Assembly (NCBI GenBank): GCA_017745175.1
Contig: JAGHZY010000002.1
Span: 85,991-149,990, forward strand
Length of the DNA: 64,000 bases
Source of the DNA: Sphingopyxis sp.
GTDB taxonomy: Bacteria > Pseudomonadota > Alphaproteobacteria > Sphingomonadales > Sphingomonadaceae
Reading direction: 5' to 3'
Position numbers and translations under genes: made by a program. Under the pieces are notes generated by a model that did not search any database, was not told where the DNA came from, and saw nothing but the letters and a program-made list of their open reading frames with translations. Below, one piece after another: positions 1 to 9,303 of the stretch (position 1 is its first letter; the number at the start of each line of letters is the position of its first letter).

Positions 1-1333
1 TGCCCTCGACGCGCGTCAGCGGCACCGCACCCGGCAGGAAACAGGCCGCGCCGCCGGGGCCGCAATCGTCGCTGGCGCCAAGGAAGTCGACGCCCTTCCG
101 TGCTTCAAACGAAGTGGCGAGCGACCAGCGCGGCTCGCTCGGGCTGTAGCCGCCGCGGCCGGCGACCGACGCGGGGTCCACCCAACTCGCGTCGGCGCGC
201 AGGTTGAAGACACGCAGCCGGTCCTCGTTGATCGGCACGCCGGTCAGGCTGATGTCCTGATCGATGAAATCGAGCCCGCCGCCGACCGTCAGACGCCGCG
301 CCTGTGTCAACACGAGCGGGTAGGCGGTGTAGAGGCTCACGATCTGGGTATTCGACCTGACCGGAAAGCCCGTGATGTCGGGGCGCGTCCAGGCATAGGT
401 ATAGCTCGCGCCGAAACGCAGTCCTTCGCCGCCGACGCGGAATTCGTGGCCGACTTGCACGACCTTCTGCTCGTCGAAATCGGGGGTCGCGTAGAAACTG
501 ACCGTGGTGACGTCGCCCATGCCGGTCAGACCCGCAAGGCGCGCGCGCATGTTGCCGCCCCAGCGTCCGACGTCGCGCGAACCGAAATTCTGCGCGTTGA
601 AGTCGAAGGTGAAGGGGGTACGCGTGACGGTGACTTCGCCGACGACTTCGCCGGGAACGGCCCCCGGGCGCAGCGTCAGCCGTGCGTCCATGCCGGGAAT
701 GTCGCGCGCGAGCAGCAGATAGCGCTCGGCATCGACGATGTTGAACACCGACTGGTCGTCGAGGCGCGAGAGATAGCGCTGGAGCAGCCGTTCATTGGTG
801 CCGGCATCGCCGCGCACCTCGATGCGCGACATGCGCGCCGACAGGATGTCGAGCCGTACTACGCCGTCGCCGATCGTTTGCGGCGGCACGCGCACCGCAG
901 CCAGATAGCCCCGGCCGCGCAGGATTGTCGCCGCCCGGTCGCGAATGTCGCACACCGCCGAAATCGGCAGTTCCTGTCCGACGCGGTCGGACCAGCTGGG
1001 CGCGAGTATCGCATTGTCGATGCCCTCGACGCTCGAAAATTCGACCGCGCGCAGCGTGAAACGGACATTGGCGAATTCGGGGCTGGCAAGCGGGCAGGGA
1101 GCGCGCTCGATGCTGTCGTCGACCGCGACGACCTGTTCGCCGGGCTGTGCTGCAGGGGGCAGCGCGGGCCGCTGGATTTCCTCGCGCGTCGGAATCTGCG
1201 GCGTTGCCTGCGCCCACAGCGCGGCGGGCAGCGATGCGGCGATCAGTGCCACAGAACCGGCCAGCGAGTGGCCGATCGCGGCGCGTTTGGACCGCACGGT
1301 CGCAATATTCCTCATATCCCCCGACACGGCCAT
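1..1333 (-). CDS. ShlB/FhaC/HecB family two-partner secretion translocator (partial, runs off left edge)
   Basis: Minus-strand reading frame from ATG at 1333 to the window edge without stop (MAVSGDMRNIATVRSKRAAIGHSLAGSVALIAASLPAALWAQATPQIPTREEIQRPALPP...); signal peptide, POTRA-like and beta-barrel-like segments (FDFNAQNFGSRDVGRWGGNMRARLAGLTGMGD). Not in the ORF track because it is truncated. Confidence 0.8.
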   Translation of the reverse strand, partial: MAVSGDMRNIATVRSKRAAIGHSLAGSVALIAASLPAALWAQATPQIPTREEIQRPALPPAAQPGEQVVAVDDSIERAPCPLASPEFANVRFTLRAVEFSSVEGIDNAILAPSWSDRVGQELPISAVCDIRDRAATILRGRGYLAAVRVPPQTIGDGVVRLDILSARMSRIEVRGDAGTNERLLQRYLSRLDDQSVFNIVDAERYLLLARDIPGMDARLTLRPGAVPGEVVGEVTVTRTPFTFDFNAQNFGSRDVGRWGGNMRARLAGLTGMGDVTTVSFYATPDFDEQKVVQVGHEFRVGGEGLRFGASYTYAWTRPDITGFPVRSNTQIVSLYTAYPLVLTQARRLTVGGGLDFIDQDISLTGVPINEDRLRVFNLRADASWVDPASVAGRGGYSPSEPRWSLATSFEARKGVDFLGASDDCGPGGAACFLPGAVPLTRVEG

Positions 1334-1517
1334 TACCACCCCTTGTGTACGGGCGCGCCGCTACAGTTGCGGTACGCCAATTCAACCGGCCCTGCCGCGA
1401 AGCGGCAGCGCAAATTTCGACCCAAGGAAATGTTCCGTCATGCGACCTGCGGAATTTCCTCGGATAAATATCAGAGGGACAAGGCGGCCACAATGATTAC
1501 CGCCCCGTCCACCATCT

Positions 1518-2279
1518 TCATCGCGCCTCGGATTCGGACATCGTATCGACGAGGCGATTGAGCTGCGGCGAGCAGCCCTTCGCCATCAGCATGTCGACCG
1601 ATCCCTCGACCGTGTCGGGCGCATTTTCGACGGCGGCGAAGCGCACCGTCACCGGCTTCGCGAGGCCGCCGCCCGACAGGCGATAATCGGCGCCATATTG
1701 CACGGGCAGCACGTCGGTCGGCCATTTGCGGAAATTGGCGCCGTCGACGATCGCAACGGTCGCCTTCTTGCCGGCGCTTTCGATCTCGAGCGCGGTGTCG
1801 CCTTCCATGTTCGGACGCCACAACATCAGCACTGCCGGGTCGAGCACGCAGAAGGTACCGGCATCGCGATAGTCGAGCAGCCACAGATTGGGCGCACGCA
1901 GGTCGGCCGGCGACGGCGTCACAGGATCGCCGCGCGAGAAACCGCCGCGCGACCGCATCGTCGGGCCCTTGGCGAGCATCCGTGTGACGTTGCCGCCGAG
2001 CGATTGGCTCGCCTGCACGGTACCGGTGGCGCCGAAGGTGCCGGGGCCGGACAGGGTGCGTGTCTTGCCTGATTGCATCAGCACGACCTTGTCGCCCGCG
2101 ACGAGCGTCAGCTTGTCAGTTGCCTTGAGCCGCGCCCCCGTCGGATATTTTGCCGCCGAGGGACCGGTCGAACGGACGACCATCGATTGCGCGGCGGCAG
2201 CGGTGACGAGGGTCGTCGCCAATATGGCAGCCGCGGCGGAAAGGCCGAGGCGGCGCATCCGGAATTCAGGAAAGGACAT
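1518..2279 (-). CDS. Exported FecR-like domain protein
   Basis: 253 aa; signal peptide; segment LKATDKLTLVAGDKVVLMQSGKTRTLSGPGTF resembles FecR-type domains; overlaps the upstream cyclase gene by 14 bp. Confidence 0.6.
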   Translation of the reverse strand: MSFPEFRMRRLGLSAAAAILATTLVTAAAAQSMVVRSTGPSAAKYPTGARLKATDKLTLVAGDKVVLMQSGKTRTLSGPGTFGATGTVQASQSLGGNVTRMLAKGPTMRSRGGFSRGDPVTPSPADLRAPNLWLLDYRDAGTFCVLDPAVLMLWRPNMEGDTALEIESAGKKATVAIVDGANFRKWPTDVLPVQYGADYRLSGGGLAKPVTVRFAAVENAPDTVEGSVDMLMAKGCSPQLNRLVDTMSESEAR

Positions 2280-4356
2280 AGCTTTCTCCCTTTTCGGTCT
2301 CGTTCAGGCGTTCGATCAGGAACATGATGGATGCGTCCTGACCCAATTCGGTGGCCAATGCTGTGGCGCCCGTCACATAGGTATTTTTATCGCCCGCTGC
2401 GTGCGCCGCGACAAGCGCCGCGATGTCCGCGCGCCGTTCAGGGTCGAGGTCGGGCCGCGGCGTCAGGACATCGACGGGCTGCGCGCGGCCGCGCAGCGTG
2501 ACGCGGCCCATCGGGACGAGATCATCACGGCCCGACCGTGCCGCGGCTTCGGCCGAAAAAAGCACCCCGGTCCTGAGGCTCTTGTTCGCAGCCTCGAGCC
2601 GCGATGCGGTGTTCATGCTGTCGCCCAGCGCCGTATACTGGATGCGGCCTTCGCCGCCGAAATTGCCAACGATCGCATCGCCGACGTGCAGCCCGACGCG
2701 CGTCATGCCGATCGGGGGCACATCCTCGGCGGCGAGGTCGACGCGGAATTTCTCGCCCGCCCGATACATGGCGAGCGCCGCGGCTGCGGCTTGCGGTCCG
2801 TCGTCGGGGCGGCTCAATGGTGCGCCCCAGAAAGCGACGATGGCGTCGCCGACGAATTTATCGATCGTACCGCCATGTTCGAGCACGATGTCCGACAGTC
2901 GGTCGAGATATTCGTTGAGCAGCCGCGCCACGGTTTCCGGCGTCACCGCGTGGCTGAGTTTCGTGAAGCCTTCGAGGTCGGTGAAGATGCAGAATATGTT
3001 GCGCCGTTCGCCGTGAAGCGAAAGCTGGTCGGGGTCGCGCATGATCTGTTCGGCGACGTCGGCGGGCAGATATTTGCCGAGCGCCGACTGGGCGAAGGCG
3101 CGCTGGCGCGACCCGATCGTGCGCGCAGCGGTGCCGATCGCGGCATAGCCGAACAGCCAGCCGACTGCCCAGCCGAAGGTCGGCAGCGTCGTCGTGTCGA
3201 TGCCGCGCCCCTGCAGCCAGAACGGAAAGGCGATGAAGAAGGCCATCTGTCCGAGGAAGGCGAGCGCGACCCAGCGCGCACGGAGATCGATCAGGCTGGT
3301 GAGACCGCCGGCAAGGACGATCAGCACTGCGAGCCCCCATAGTGCGGGTGCGGGGATCGGCCGCGTCCATGCGCCATCGAGTTGCTGCGCCAGCATATGC
3401 GCATGGACCTCGAGTCCGATCATCGTCTCATGCTGTCCGGTGATCGCGTCGGGAAAGCGGCTGAGGGGCGTGTTGAATTGATCATTGTCGATGATATCGC
3501 CGCCGATCAGAATGTATCGGCCCTTTACCAGTTCGCCGAAACCCGCCCGCATGTCGGCATCCATCGGCAGCGCGAAGGTGTCGATCGGGATATTGGCGAA
3601 GACCGGTTCTTCCTGACCGGCGGCGGCACGCGCGGGGACGAGAAAACGGATATTTCCCTGAAAGTTGGCGTGCGCGGAATCGATCGGGGCGAGGGCGTTC
3701 GACATGAGCGGTGGCAGGTTCTTCGGCCGGTCGGGCCAGTTGCGGATCACGCTGTCGTCGTCGGTGCGGAACAGGACGCTCGTCGGCTTCGTCCTGTCGG
3801 TCGTGACGTCGGCGATGAAGGCCTCGAGGAACTTCTGCTGTTCGTAGAAGATGGTGTTGGGATTGCTCGACTGCTCGGCATAGGCGAGCCAGGTCGGGGT
3901 CTTCATCGCGCGAAGCTGCGCCTTCAGCATGTCGTCGTCGGGGCGCGGCGAGTCGAAGGCGATATCGATTCCGATCGCTTTCGCCCCCATCTGGTCGAGA
4001 TTGCCGAGTGCCCTGGCGAGCAAGGTGCGGTCGAGCGGCGAACGGATTCCGGTGTTGAACAATGTCTCGTCGTTATAGGTGACAAGCGTAATACGCTTGT
4101 CCTGCTCGACATGCGGCGCCATGAGCGTCGCGCGCGCGTCATAGAGCGCACGCTCGGCGGCATCGATCAGCGGCATCTGCCAGCTGAAGCGCGCGATCAG
4201 CATCGCGATGAACAGAAAGGCGATCGTCGCGGCCATCCGCGATGGGCCGAGCTGCATGACCAGCCGGCGCACGCGCTTGCGCAGCGGGACTGCCGCAGGC
4301 TGGTTCGCAGGCGCGGGGGCGTCCGCGGCGGGAAGGATGGTTTCGGGCGCGTTCAT
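2266..4356 (-). CDS. CHASE2 domain-containing adenylate/guanylate cyclase
   Basis: 696 aa; N-terminal TM, CHASE2-like extracytoplasmic region, three TMs, C-terminal class III cyclase motifs (FTDLEGFTKL, FVGDAIVAFWGAP, GRIQYTALGDSMNTASRLE). Confidence 0.9.
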   Translation of the reverse strand: MNAPETILPAADAPAPANQPAAVPLRKRVRRLVMQLGPSRMAATIAFLFIAMLIARFSWQMPLIDAAERALYDARATLMAPHVEQDKRITLVTYNDETLFNTGIRSPLDRTLLARALGNLDQMGAKAIGIDIAFDSPRPDDDMLKAQLRAMKTPTWLAYAEQSSNPNTIFYEQQKFLEAFIADVTTDRTKPTSVLFRTDDDSVIRNWPDRPKNLPPLMSNALAPIDSAHANFQGNIRFLVPARAAAGQEEPVFANIPIDTFALPMDADMRAGFGELVKGRYILIGGDIIDNDQFNTPLSRFPDAITGQHETMIGLEVHAHMLAQQLDGAWTRPIPAPALWGLAVLIVLAGGLTSLIDLRARWVALAFLGQMAFFIAFPFWLQGRGIDTTTLPTFGWAVGWLFGYAAIGTAARTIGSRQRAFAQSALGKYLPADVAEQIMRDPDQLSLHGERRNIFCIFTDLEGFTKLSHAVTPETVARLLNEYLDRLSDIVLEHGGTIDKFVGDAIVAFWGAPLSRPDDGPQAAAAALAMYRAGEKFRVDLAAEDVPPIGMTRVGLHVGDAIVGNFGGEGRIQYTALGDSMNTASRLEAANKSLRTGVLFSAEAAARSGRDDLVPMGRVTLRGRAQPVDVLTPRPDLDPERRADIAALVAAHAAGDKNTYVTGATALATELGQDASIMFLIERLNETEKGESYVLS

Positions 4357-4360
4357 CGGA

Positions 4361-7300
4361 TCAGCGAGCGGCGCGGCCGGCAGCCTCTCCGTTCCGCGCG
4401 GTCGTCGTGCCGCCGCCGTGGAGCAGCGGCTGGCCGCCGTCGCCGATGATCGCGAAACCCGCCCAATAATAGGGGTGCGAGGTCTGCTTGTCGTCCATCA
4501 GCCGTATCTGCGTCGCCGCCAGCGCGTCGGCGACGCTCGTTCCCTCGCTCGCCGCAAAAAGCCCGCCGATCAGCCGTTTGGTCGCATCGAAATCGTCGGG
4601 GGCGGGCCAATGGCTTGCGATCACCGAGCGGCCGCCCGCGCCGATGAAGCTGCGCACCAGCCCGTCGAGCGCATTGCCGCCGCCCGAAAGCCCGGCCTCG
4701 CGCGTCGCCGCGACGCTCGCCGCGCCCGCCGTGTCGCATGCCGAGAGGATGACAAGGTCGGCGTCGATCTTGAGATCGAAGATTTCCTGGAAGGTGAGCA
4801 ACCCGTCCGAATCCGCGCCGCCGAACGAGGTCACCAGCGCGGGGCGCGCGGGGCAGGCGGCGCGGGGTGCGGTAACAAGGCCGTGCGTCGCAAAATGGAT
4901 GATGCGATAATCCTTGAGGTCCGCGCGGCTTTTTACCGCGGTGTCGGTGAACGCGCCGCCGGTGAGCAGGGTCCCTGCCGCGCGGCCCATTGCGTTGCGG
5001 GCGGTCTCCAGCTCGTCGGCCGAAATCGGGCGCGCCCATTGGGCGACGTCCCACAGGCAATCGCCATCGACGCTCGCGCCCGCCGCGCCGCGCGTGCCGA
5101 GCGAGGGGAGGCGACCATTGACCGGCTGGTTCTCGCCAAGGCCGAAATATTGGTTGCTTGCCTTCGACGGGGTGGCCTGTCGCGCGTTGCGGAAGCCGAG
5201 GGTCGATACCGCCGTGCTCGGGCGCGTCGTGCGGCCCAGCCAGGCGATCTGCCGCATGTCGAACGGATCGGCATCGGGATCGAGCAGGCGCTGTTCATAC
5301 GCGGCAAGGCCGGTATCGGCGGTGATGAGCAGGTTGACCGGCAGCCGCAGCATCGCGCCGTCGGGTTCGAAGATCAGATGCGGTACGCCCGGCAGGCGCG
5401 CGGCGACGGGGCCGAAGAGCTGGCCATAGAGCTTATACGATGTCGCCGCGTCGAAGGGATAGGTGACGCGGCGGCCATTTTCGACGATCGAAATGGTCGA
5501 ACGGATCGTGTCGACCGCGGCTTCGAGCCCCGATGCGCTGATGTCCGATTTCCAGAGTTGCGCGCCGCCCTGTTCGATCAGCATCGCATAGACGCCTTCA
5601 CCGACGACGAGCATCTTCAGATACGCTTCGTCGGGACGCAGAACCTTCTGCAGCTCGGCAAGGTCGAGCTTGCCCGGGGCGACGACGCGATATTGCGGAA
5701 AGGCCGACAGCGCCACAACGGTTTCGGACTGCTGGAACGCCAGATTGTCGAGCTGCGTCCTGACGTCGGCGCGCAAGGCGTTGACTTCGGGCGATTGGGG
5801 AAGCTGTGCGAGGCGGGCATCCTCGATCCGCGCGCGCTCGATGTCGCGGTTCAGCGTTGTCGCCTGCCGGAACAGCCGCGCGCCGTCGTCGCTGCCGCTC
5901 GACAATTCGCGCGCCAGCACCGCCTGCGTGTCGGCGACGCCGGGACGGATCTGGAGCTGACTCGCGACGAAGAAATCCTCGATCGCCTTGGGATCGCTAG
6001 CCGACCGCGCGGCGAGGAGCCGGTAGTAGGGCGCCATGATATTCGCCATGCCTGCGGTCGAGCGCTGCGAGTTCGCGAGCGCGGTCACCACCTCGCGGTA
6101 GATGCCGAGCGCCTTGTCTTCCTGTCCGTGACGGGTGAGGAAAGCGGCATAACGCGCCCGCGCCGAGGCGAGGGCGTTGGTCTCGGGATATTCGACCGCG
6201 AGCAGGTTCACCGATTCGAGGAAGCGTGCGTCGGCAGCGCCATTGTCGCCGCTAGCTTCCTCGGCGAGTGCCAGCTCGCCGAGCATTTGCGAACGCAGGC
6301 GGATGATCGAGGTGACGCGGCCTTCGCGCACCGCGATGGCGTCGGCCAGGCCCTTCATCTGCGCGGTTTTTGCCGCCTGCGCATTGCCGCGCAGCCGTTC
6401 GACGGTGCCGAGCAGATGGACCGCCTGCGCATCGATGATCTGCGCGCGTTCGGCCGGGGTCAGGCGCTCGCGATCGTTGCTCTGGCGCATGACGCGGGCA
6501 TTGTCGCCGCTGTTGACCCCGGCGACGATCTGCGGCGTCAGCGTCACCGCGCCGTGTGCGACCGTCACGCCGCTGGTCAGGGGCGGAATCGGCGCCCGGA
6601 GCAGCGCCGCAGCGCCGTCATAATCGCGCTGGTTGAGGGCATTGATCGCGCGGAAATTGCGGCGAAGGCGCAACTGGACCGGGTCGGCGGTGGGGATTGC
6701 CTCGACTTCGGCAAACAGGCGCCCGGCCTCGGCGAATTCGCCGAGGTTCGAACGTTGCAGCGCGCGATTCAGCGTGACTTCGGTCGGATCGATGTCAGCC
6801 GCGGCGCGTTCCTCGATCGCGCGGCGCGACAGCGCCTCGAAAAATTCCGCCGCCTCGGAATAGTCACCGCTATGATTGCGGCGATATCCCTCGGCGAGCG
6901 CCTTGTCGACGTCGATCGTTCCCGCGAGCGTGCGCGCGAAGCCGTCGTTGCTGCCGACCGATATCGTCGCGACCTTGATCGCGCCGGGCACGACGCGGTG
7001 CTGGCGCACGGATTCGAGCGCGATGTTCAGCGCGTCGCCGTAAGCGGCGAAACCCTCGACGCTATAGGCGACCTTGCCCTCCGTCTCGACCCGCGTCGTC
7101 CACGCGACATTGCTGTTCCTGAGCGTACACGCTCCGTCGGTGGCGCAGGTCACCGTGCCCGCGCGCGCCTGTTCGATCCGCGCGCGCGCTTCGGACGCGG
7201 TGGCGCGCAACTCGCGGACCGTACCGACCGGCTGGCTCGCGTCGCGGCAGATGATGGTCCAGGCGCGTTCGAACATGCCCTTGACCACAGCGTCGCGGAC

Positions 7301-7453
7301 CGTCGCCTGCACTTCGCAGAGCGAACCGCCCTGGTCGCCGATCGAGAAACTGTCGCGGCGCGTCGGGTCGGTGCCCTGCGCCAGTGCGGTTCCGGGCGCG
7401 GCAAAAGCCAGCAACGCCAGGATCGGCACAGTATGCGGACGTCGAGCGGTCAT
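4361..7453 (-). CDS. CHAT domain-containing protein with TPR-like repeats and signal peptide
   Basis: Start at MTARRPHTVPILALLAFAAPGTALAQ; C-terminal CHAT motifs IIHFATHGL and LVILSACDTA (His/Cys dyad), FIGAGGRSVIASHW. The 8209 start in the ORF track over-extends. Confidence 0.88.
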   Translation of the reverse strand: MTARRPHTVPILALLAFAAPGTALAQGTDPTRRDSFSIGDQGGSLCEVQATVRDAVVKGMFERAWTIICRDASQPVGTVRELRATASEARARIEQARAGTVTCATDGACTLRNSNVAWTTRVETEGKVAYSVEGFAAYGDALNIALESVRQHRVVPGAIKVATISVGSNDGFARTLAGTIDVDKALAEGYRRNHSGDYSEAAEFFEALSRRAIEERAAADIDPTEVTLNRALQRSNLGEFAEAGRLFAEVEAIPTADPVQLRLRRNFRAINALNQRDYDGAAALLRAPIPPLTSGVTVAHGAVTLTPQIVAGVNSGDNARVMRQSNDRERLTPAERAQIIDAQAVHLLGTVERLRGNAQAAKTAQMKGLADAIAVREGRVTSIIRLRSQMLGELALAEEASGDNGAADARFLESVNLLAVEYPETNALASARARYAAFLTRHGQEDKALGIYREVVTALANSQRSTAGMANIMAPYYRLLAARSASDPKAIEDFFVASQLQIRPGVADTQAVLARELSSGSDDGARLFRQATTLNRDIERARIEDARLAQLPQSPEVNALRADVRTQLDNLAFQQSETVVALSAFPQYRVVAPGKLDLAELQKVLRPDEAYLKMLVVGEGVYAMLIEQGGAQLWKSDISASGLEAAVDTIRSTISIVENGRRVTYPFDAATSYKLYGQLFGPVAARLPGVPHLIFEPDGAMLRLPVNLLITADTGLAAYEQRLLDPDADPFDMRQIAWLGRTTRPSTAVSTLGFRNARQATPSKASNQYFGLGENQPVNGRLPSLGTRGAAGASVDGDCLWDVAQWARPISADELETARNAMGRAAGTLLTGGAFTDTAVKSRADLKDYRIIHFATHGLVTAPRAACPARPALVTSFGGADSDGLLTFQEIFDLKIDADLVILSACDTAGAASVAATREAGLSGGGNALDGLVRSFIGAGGRSVIASHWPAPDDFDATKRLIGGLFAASEGTSVADALAATQIRLMDDKQTSHPYYWAGFAIIGDGGQPLLHGGGTTTARNGEAAGRAAR

Positions 7454-7663
7454 CACAAATCCCCCAAACACAGACGTAGCGACGCCATGCCGACGCAGCG
7501 CCGGCAAGGCGGAAACTATATAGCTGCGGTGCGACCCATTCCCTTGGGCCGAAACCCTAAACCCTTCGTAAGCGAAAGGGAAGTGATCTGCCGCACAGGC
7601 GGCTTGCGCCGCGGGGACGCGCCACCTATCTGCGAAGGGACATTCCATTCCGGTGAGGACAAA

Positions 7664-7990
7664 ATGAGCGGATTCGACGATCGTGAACGCGCCTTCGAGG
7701 CCGAATTTGCACGCGACCAGGAGGTCCAGTTCCGGATCACCGCGCGGCGCAACCGGCTGGTCGGCGAATGGGCCGCCGAGCGTATGGGCCTGACCCCCGA
7801 GGAAACCGACGCCTATGCCAAGGCGGTTGTGCAGGCCGATTTCGAGGAAGCGGGCGACGAGGACGTCATCCGCAAGCTCGCGGGCGACCTGACCGCGGCG
7901 CAGGTCGAGATCAGCGATGCCGAAATCCGCGCCGCACTGAACGACAAGGCGGTCGAGGCACGGCGCCAGTTCATCGACAAGCAGAACTGA
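7664..7990 (+). CDS. DUF1476 domain-containing protein (alphaproteobacterial F1-ATPase zeta-subunit-like)
   Basis: MSGFDDRERAFEAEFARDQEVQFRITARRNRLVGEWAAERMGL... characteristic of DUF1476/zeta subunit; RBS-like gtgagga upstream of ATG 7664. Confidence 0.85.
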   Translation: MSGFDDRERAFEAEFARDQEVQFRITARRNRLVGEWAAERMGLTPEETDAYAKAVVQADFEEAGDEDVIRKLAGDLTAAQVEISDAEIRAALNDKAVEARRQFIDKQN

Positions 7991-7999
7991 GGCGATTCG

Positions 8000-8233
8000 A
8001 TGGGCATGCGCGAGGATGATTTGCGGGCTATGATCGTCGCGGCGTTTCCCGATGCCGAGGTCGTGATCACCGACCTTGCCGGCGACAACGACCATTATGC
8101 GGCGCATGTCGTCAGCGATGCCTTTCGCGGTATGACCCGCGTCGCGCAGCATAAGGCGGTCTATGCCGCGCTGGGCGGACGCATGGGCGGCGAACTTCAT
8201 GCCTTGCAATTGACGACCGCCATCCCCTCATAA
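8000..8233 (+). CDS. BolA family protein
   Basis: 77 aa, FPDAEVVITDLAGDNDHYAAHVVSDAFRGMTRVAQHKAVYAALGGRMGGELHALQLTT. Confidence 0.9.
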   Translation: MGMREDDLRAMIVAAFPDAEVVITDLAGDNDHYAAHVVSDAFRGMTRVAQHKAVYAALGGRMGGELHALQLTTAIPS

Positions 8234-8280
8234 GGGGCTGACACGAAATTTGCGGCGCCCGGCGCCACCGGAGACTGATT

Positions 8281-8613
8281 ATGACCGACCCCACGACCCA
8301 CGACCGCATCGCCAAGCTGGTCGCCGACAACCCCGTGCTGCTGTTCATGAAGGGCACACCGCTGTTCCCGCAGTGCGGCTTTTCCTCGCGCGCGATCGCG
8401 ATGCTCGACCGCCTCGGCATCGAATATGAAACCGTCGACGTGCTGCAGGACATGGAAGTCCGTCAGGGCATCAAGGAATTTTCGGACTGGCCGACGATCC
8501 CCCAGCTTTATGTGAAGGGTGAATTCATCGGCGGCAGCGATATCATGATGGAAATGTGGGAAGCGGGCGAGCTTCACACGCTGATGACCGGGATTCCGGC
8601 GCGCGCCGAATAA
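8281..8613 (+). CDS. grxD: Grx4 family monothiol glutaredoxin
   Basis: 110 aa with LFMKGTPLFPQCGFSSRAI (CGFS active site) and WPTIPQLYVKGEFIGGSDIMMEM. Confidence 0.95.
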   Translation: MTDPTTHDRIAKLVADNPVLLFMKGTPLFPQCGFSSRAIAMLDRLGIEYETVDVLQDMEVRQGIKEFSDWPTIPQLYVKGEFIGGSDIMMEMWEAGELHTLMTGIPARAE

Positions 8614-8641
8614 GCCCGCGCACCGGCCAAACACAAAAGAG

Positions 8642-8676
8642 CCCGCCGGCGCTCAGGCTCCGGCGGGTTTTGTTTG
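8642..8676 (+). terminator. Rho-independent terminator after grxD
   Basis: CCCGCCGG-CGCTCAGGCT-CCGGCGGG followed by TTTTGTTTG. Confidence 0.8.
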
Positions 8677-8703
8677 TCCGGTTGGGGGTGGATTCCGGAC
8701 ATT

Positions 8704-8776
8704 CGTCATCCCGGACTTGATCCGGGATCCATCGCAGCGCTGAAGTCATGGACCCCGGATCAAGTCCGGGGTGACG
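8704..8776. repeat. REP/palindromic intergenic element
   Basis: CGTCATCCCGGACTTGATCCGGG (8704-8726) inverted against CCCGGATCAAGTCCGGGGTGACG (8754-8776), 22 of 23 positions complementary. Confidence 0.8.
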
Positions 8777-8821
8777 ATATTGGTTAGGTCCGCAATCGGT
8801 CGCTAGCGGTCGTTGTCCGAC

Positions 8822-9271
8822 TTACGCCGCCTTGGCATCCTCATACGCCTGCGCTTCCGCCGCAATCAGCATGTCGGCGAGCATCCAATAGGCCTCGCCC
8901 CACGCCGCAAGCACCTCGTCGGTCGCAACTTCGGCGCCCAGCACGTCGCGGATTGCGGGGAGCAGCGCATCGGCGACATAAGGATAATGCTCCGCCTTCA
9001 CGCCCGTATCGACATGGCGCGCAACCATGCGCGACACTGCGGGCCCGAGGTTCTGCAGTTTGTCGATATTCTTCGCATAAGCGAGGATCGCCGCTGCGAG
9101 GCGCTTCGGCTGTTCGCCGCTCGTCTGCGCAGCGCGGTCGAACATCGCCTCGATGTCCCTGTTCTCGAACAAGCGCGCATACATCGCGGTGGTGATCGCA
9201 AGGCCGTGCTTTTCGAGCGCGGGGGCAGTGGCCTTGACGATCGTCATCGCGTGGGCGGAAGCGGTACGCAT
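8822..9271 (-). CDS. Globin family protein (flavohemoglobin globin-domain-like)
   Basis: 149 aa; MYARLFENRDIEAMFDRAAQ... AAILAYAKNIDKLQNLGPAVSRMVARHVDTGVKAEHYPYVADALLPAIRDVLG. Confidence 0.85.
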   Translation of the reverse strand: MRTASAHAMTIVKATAPALEKHGLAITTAMYARLFENRDIEAMFDRAAQTSGEQPKRLAAAILAYAKNIDKLQNLGPAVSRMVARHVDTGVKAEHYPYVADALLPAIRDVLGAEVATDEVLAAWGEAYWMLADMLIAAEAQAYEDAKAA

Positions 9272-9303
9272 AAAATATCCTTTGGCTGGGTGGGGGGAGA
9301 GTG

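Noticed and set aside
4208-7990. 1260-aa plus-strand ORF antisense to the CHAT gene
   Set aside because: Shadow ORF; only its last ~109 codons (7664-7990) correspond to a real gene (DUF1476), reached in the same frame.
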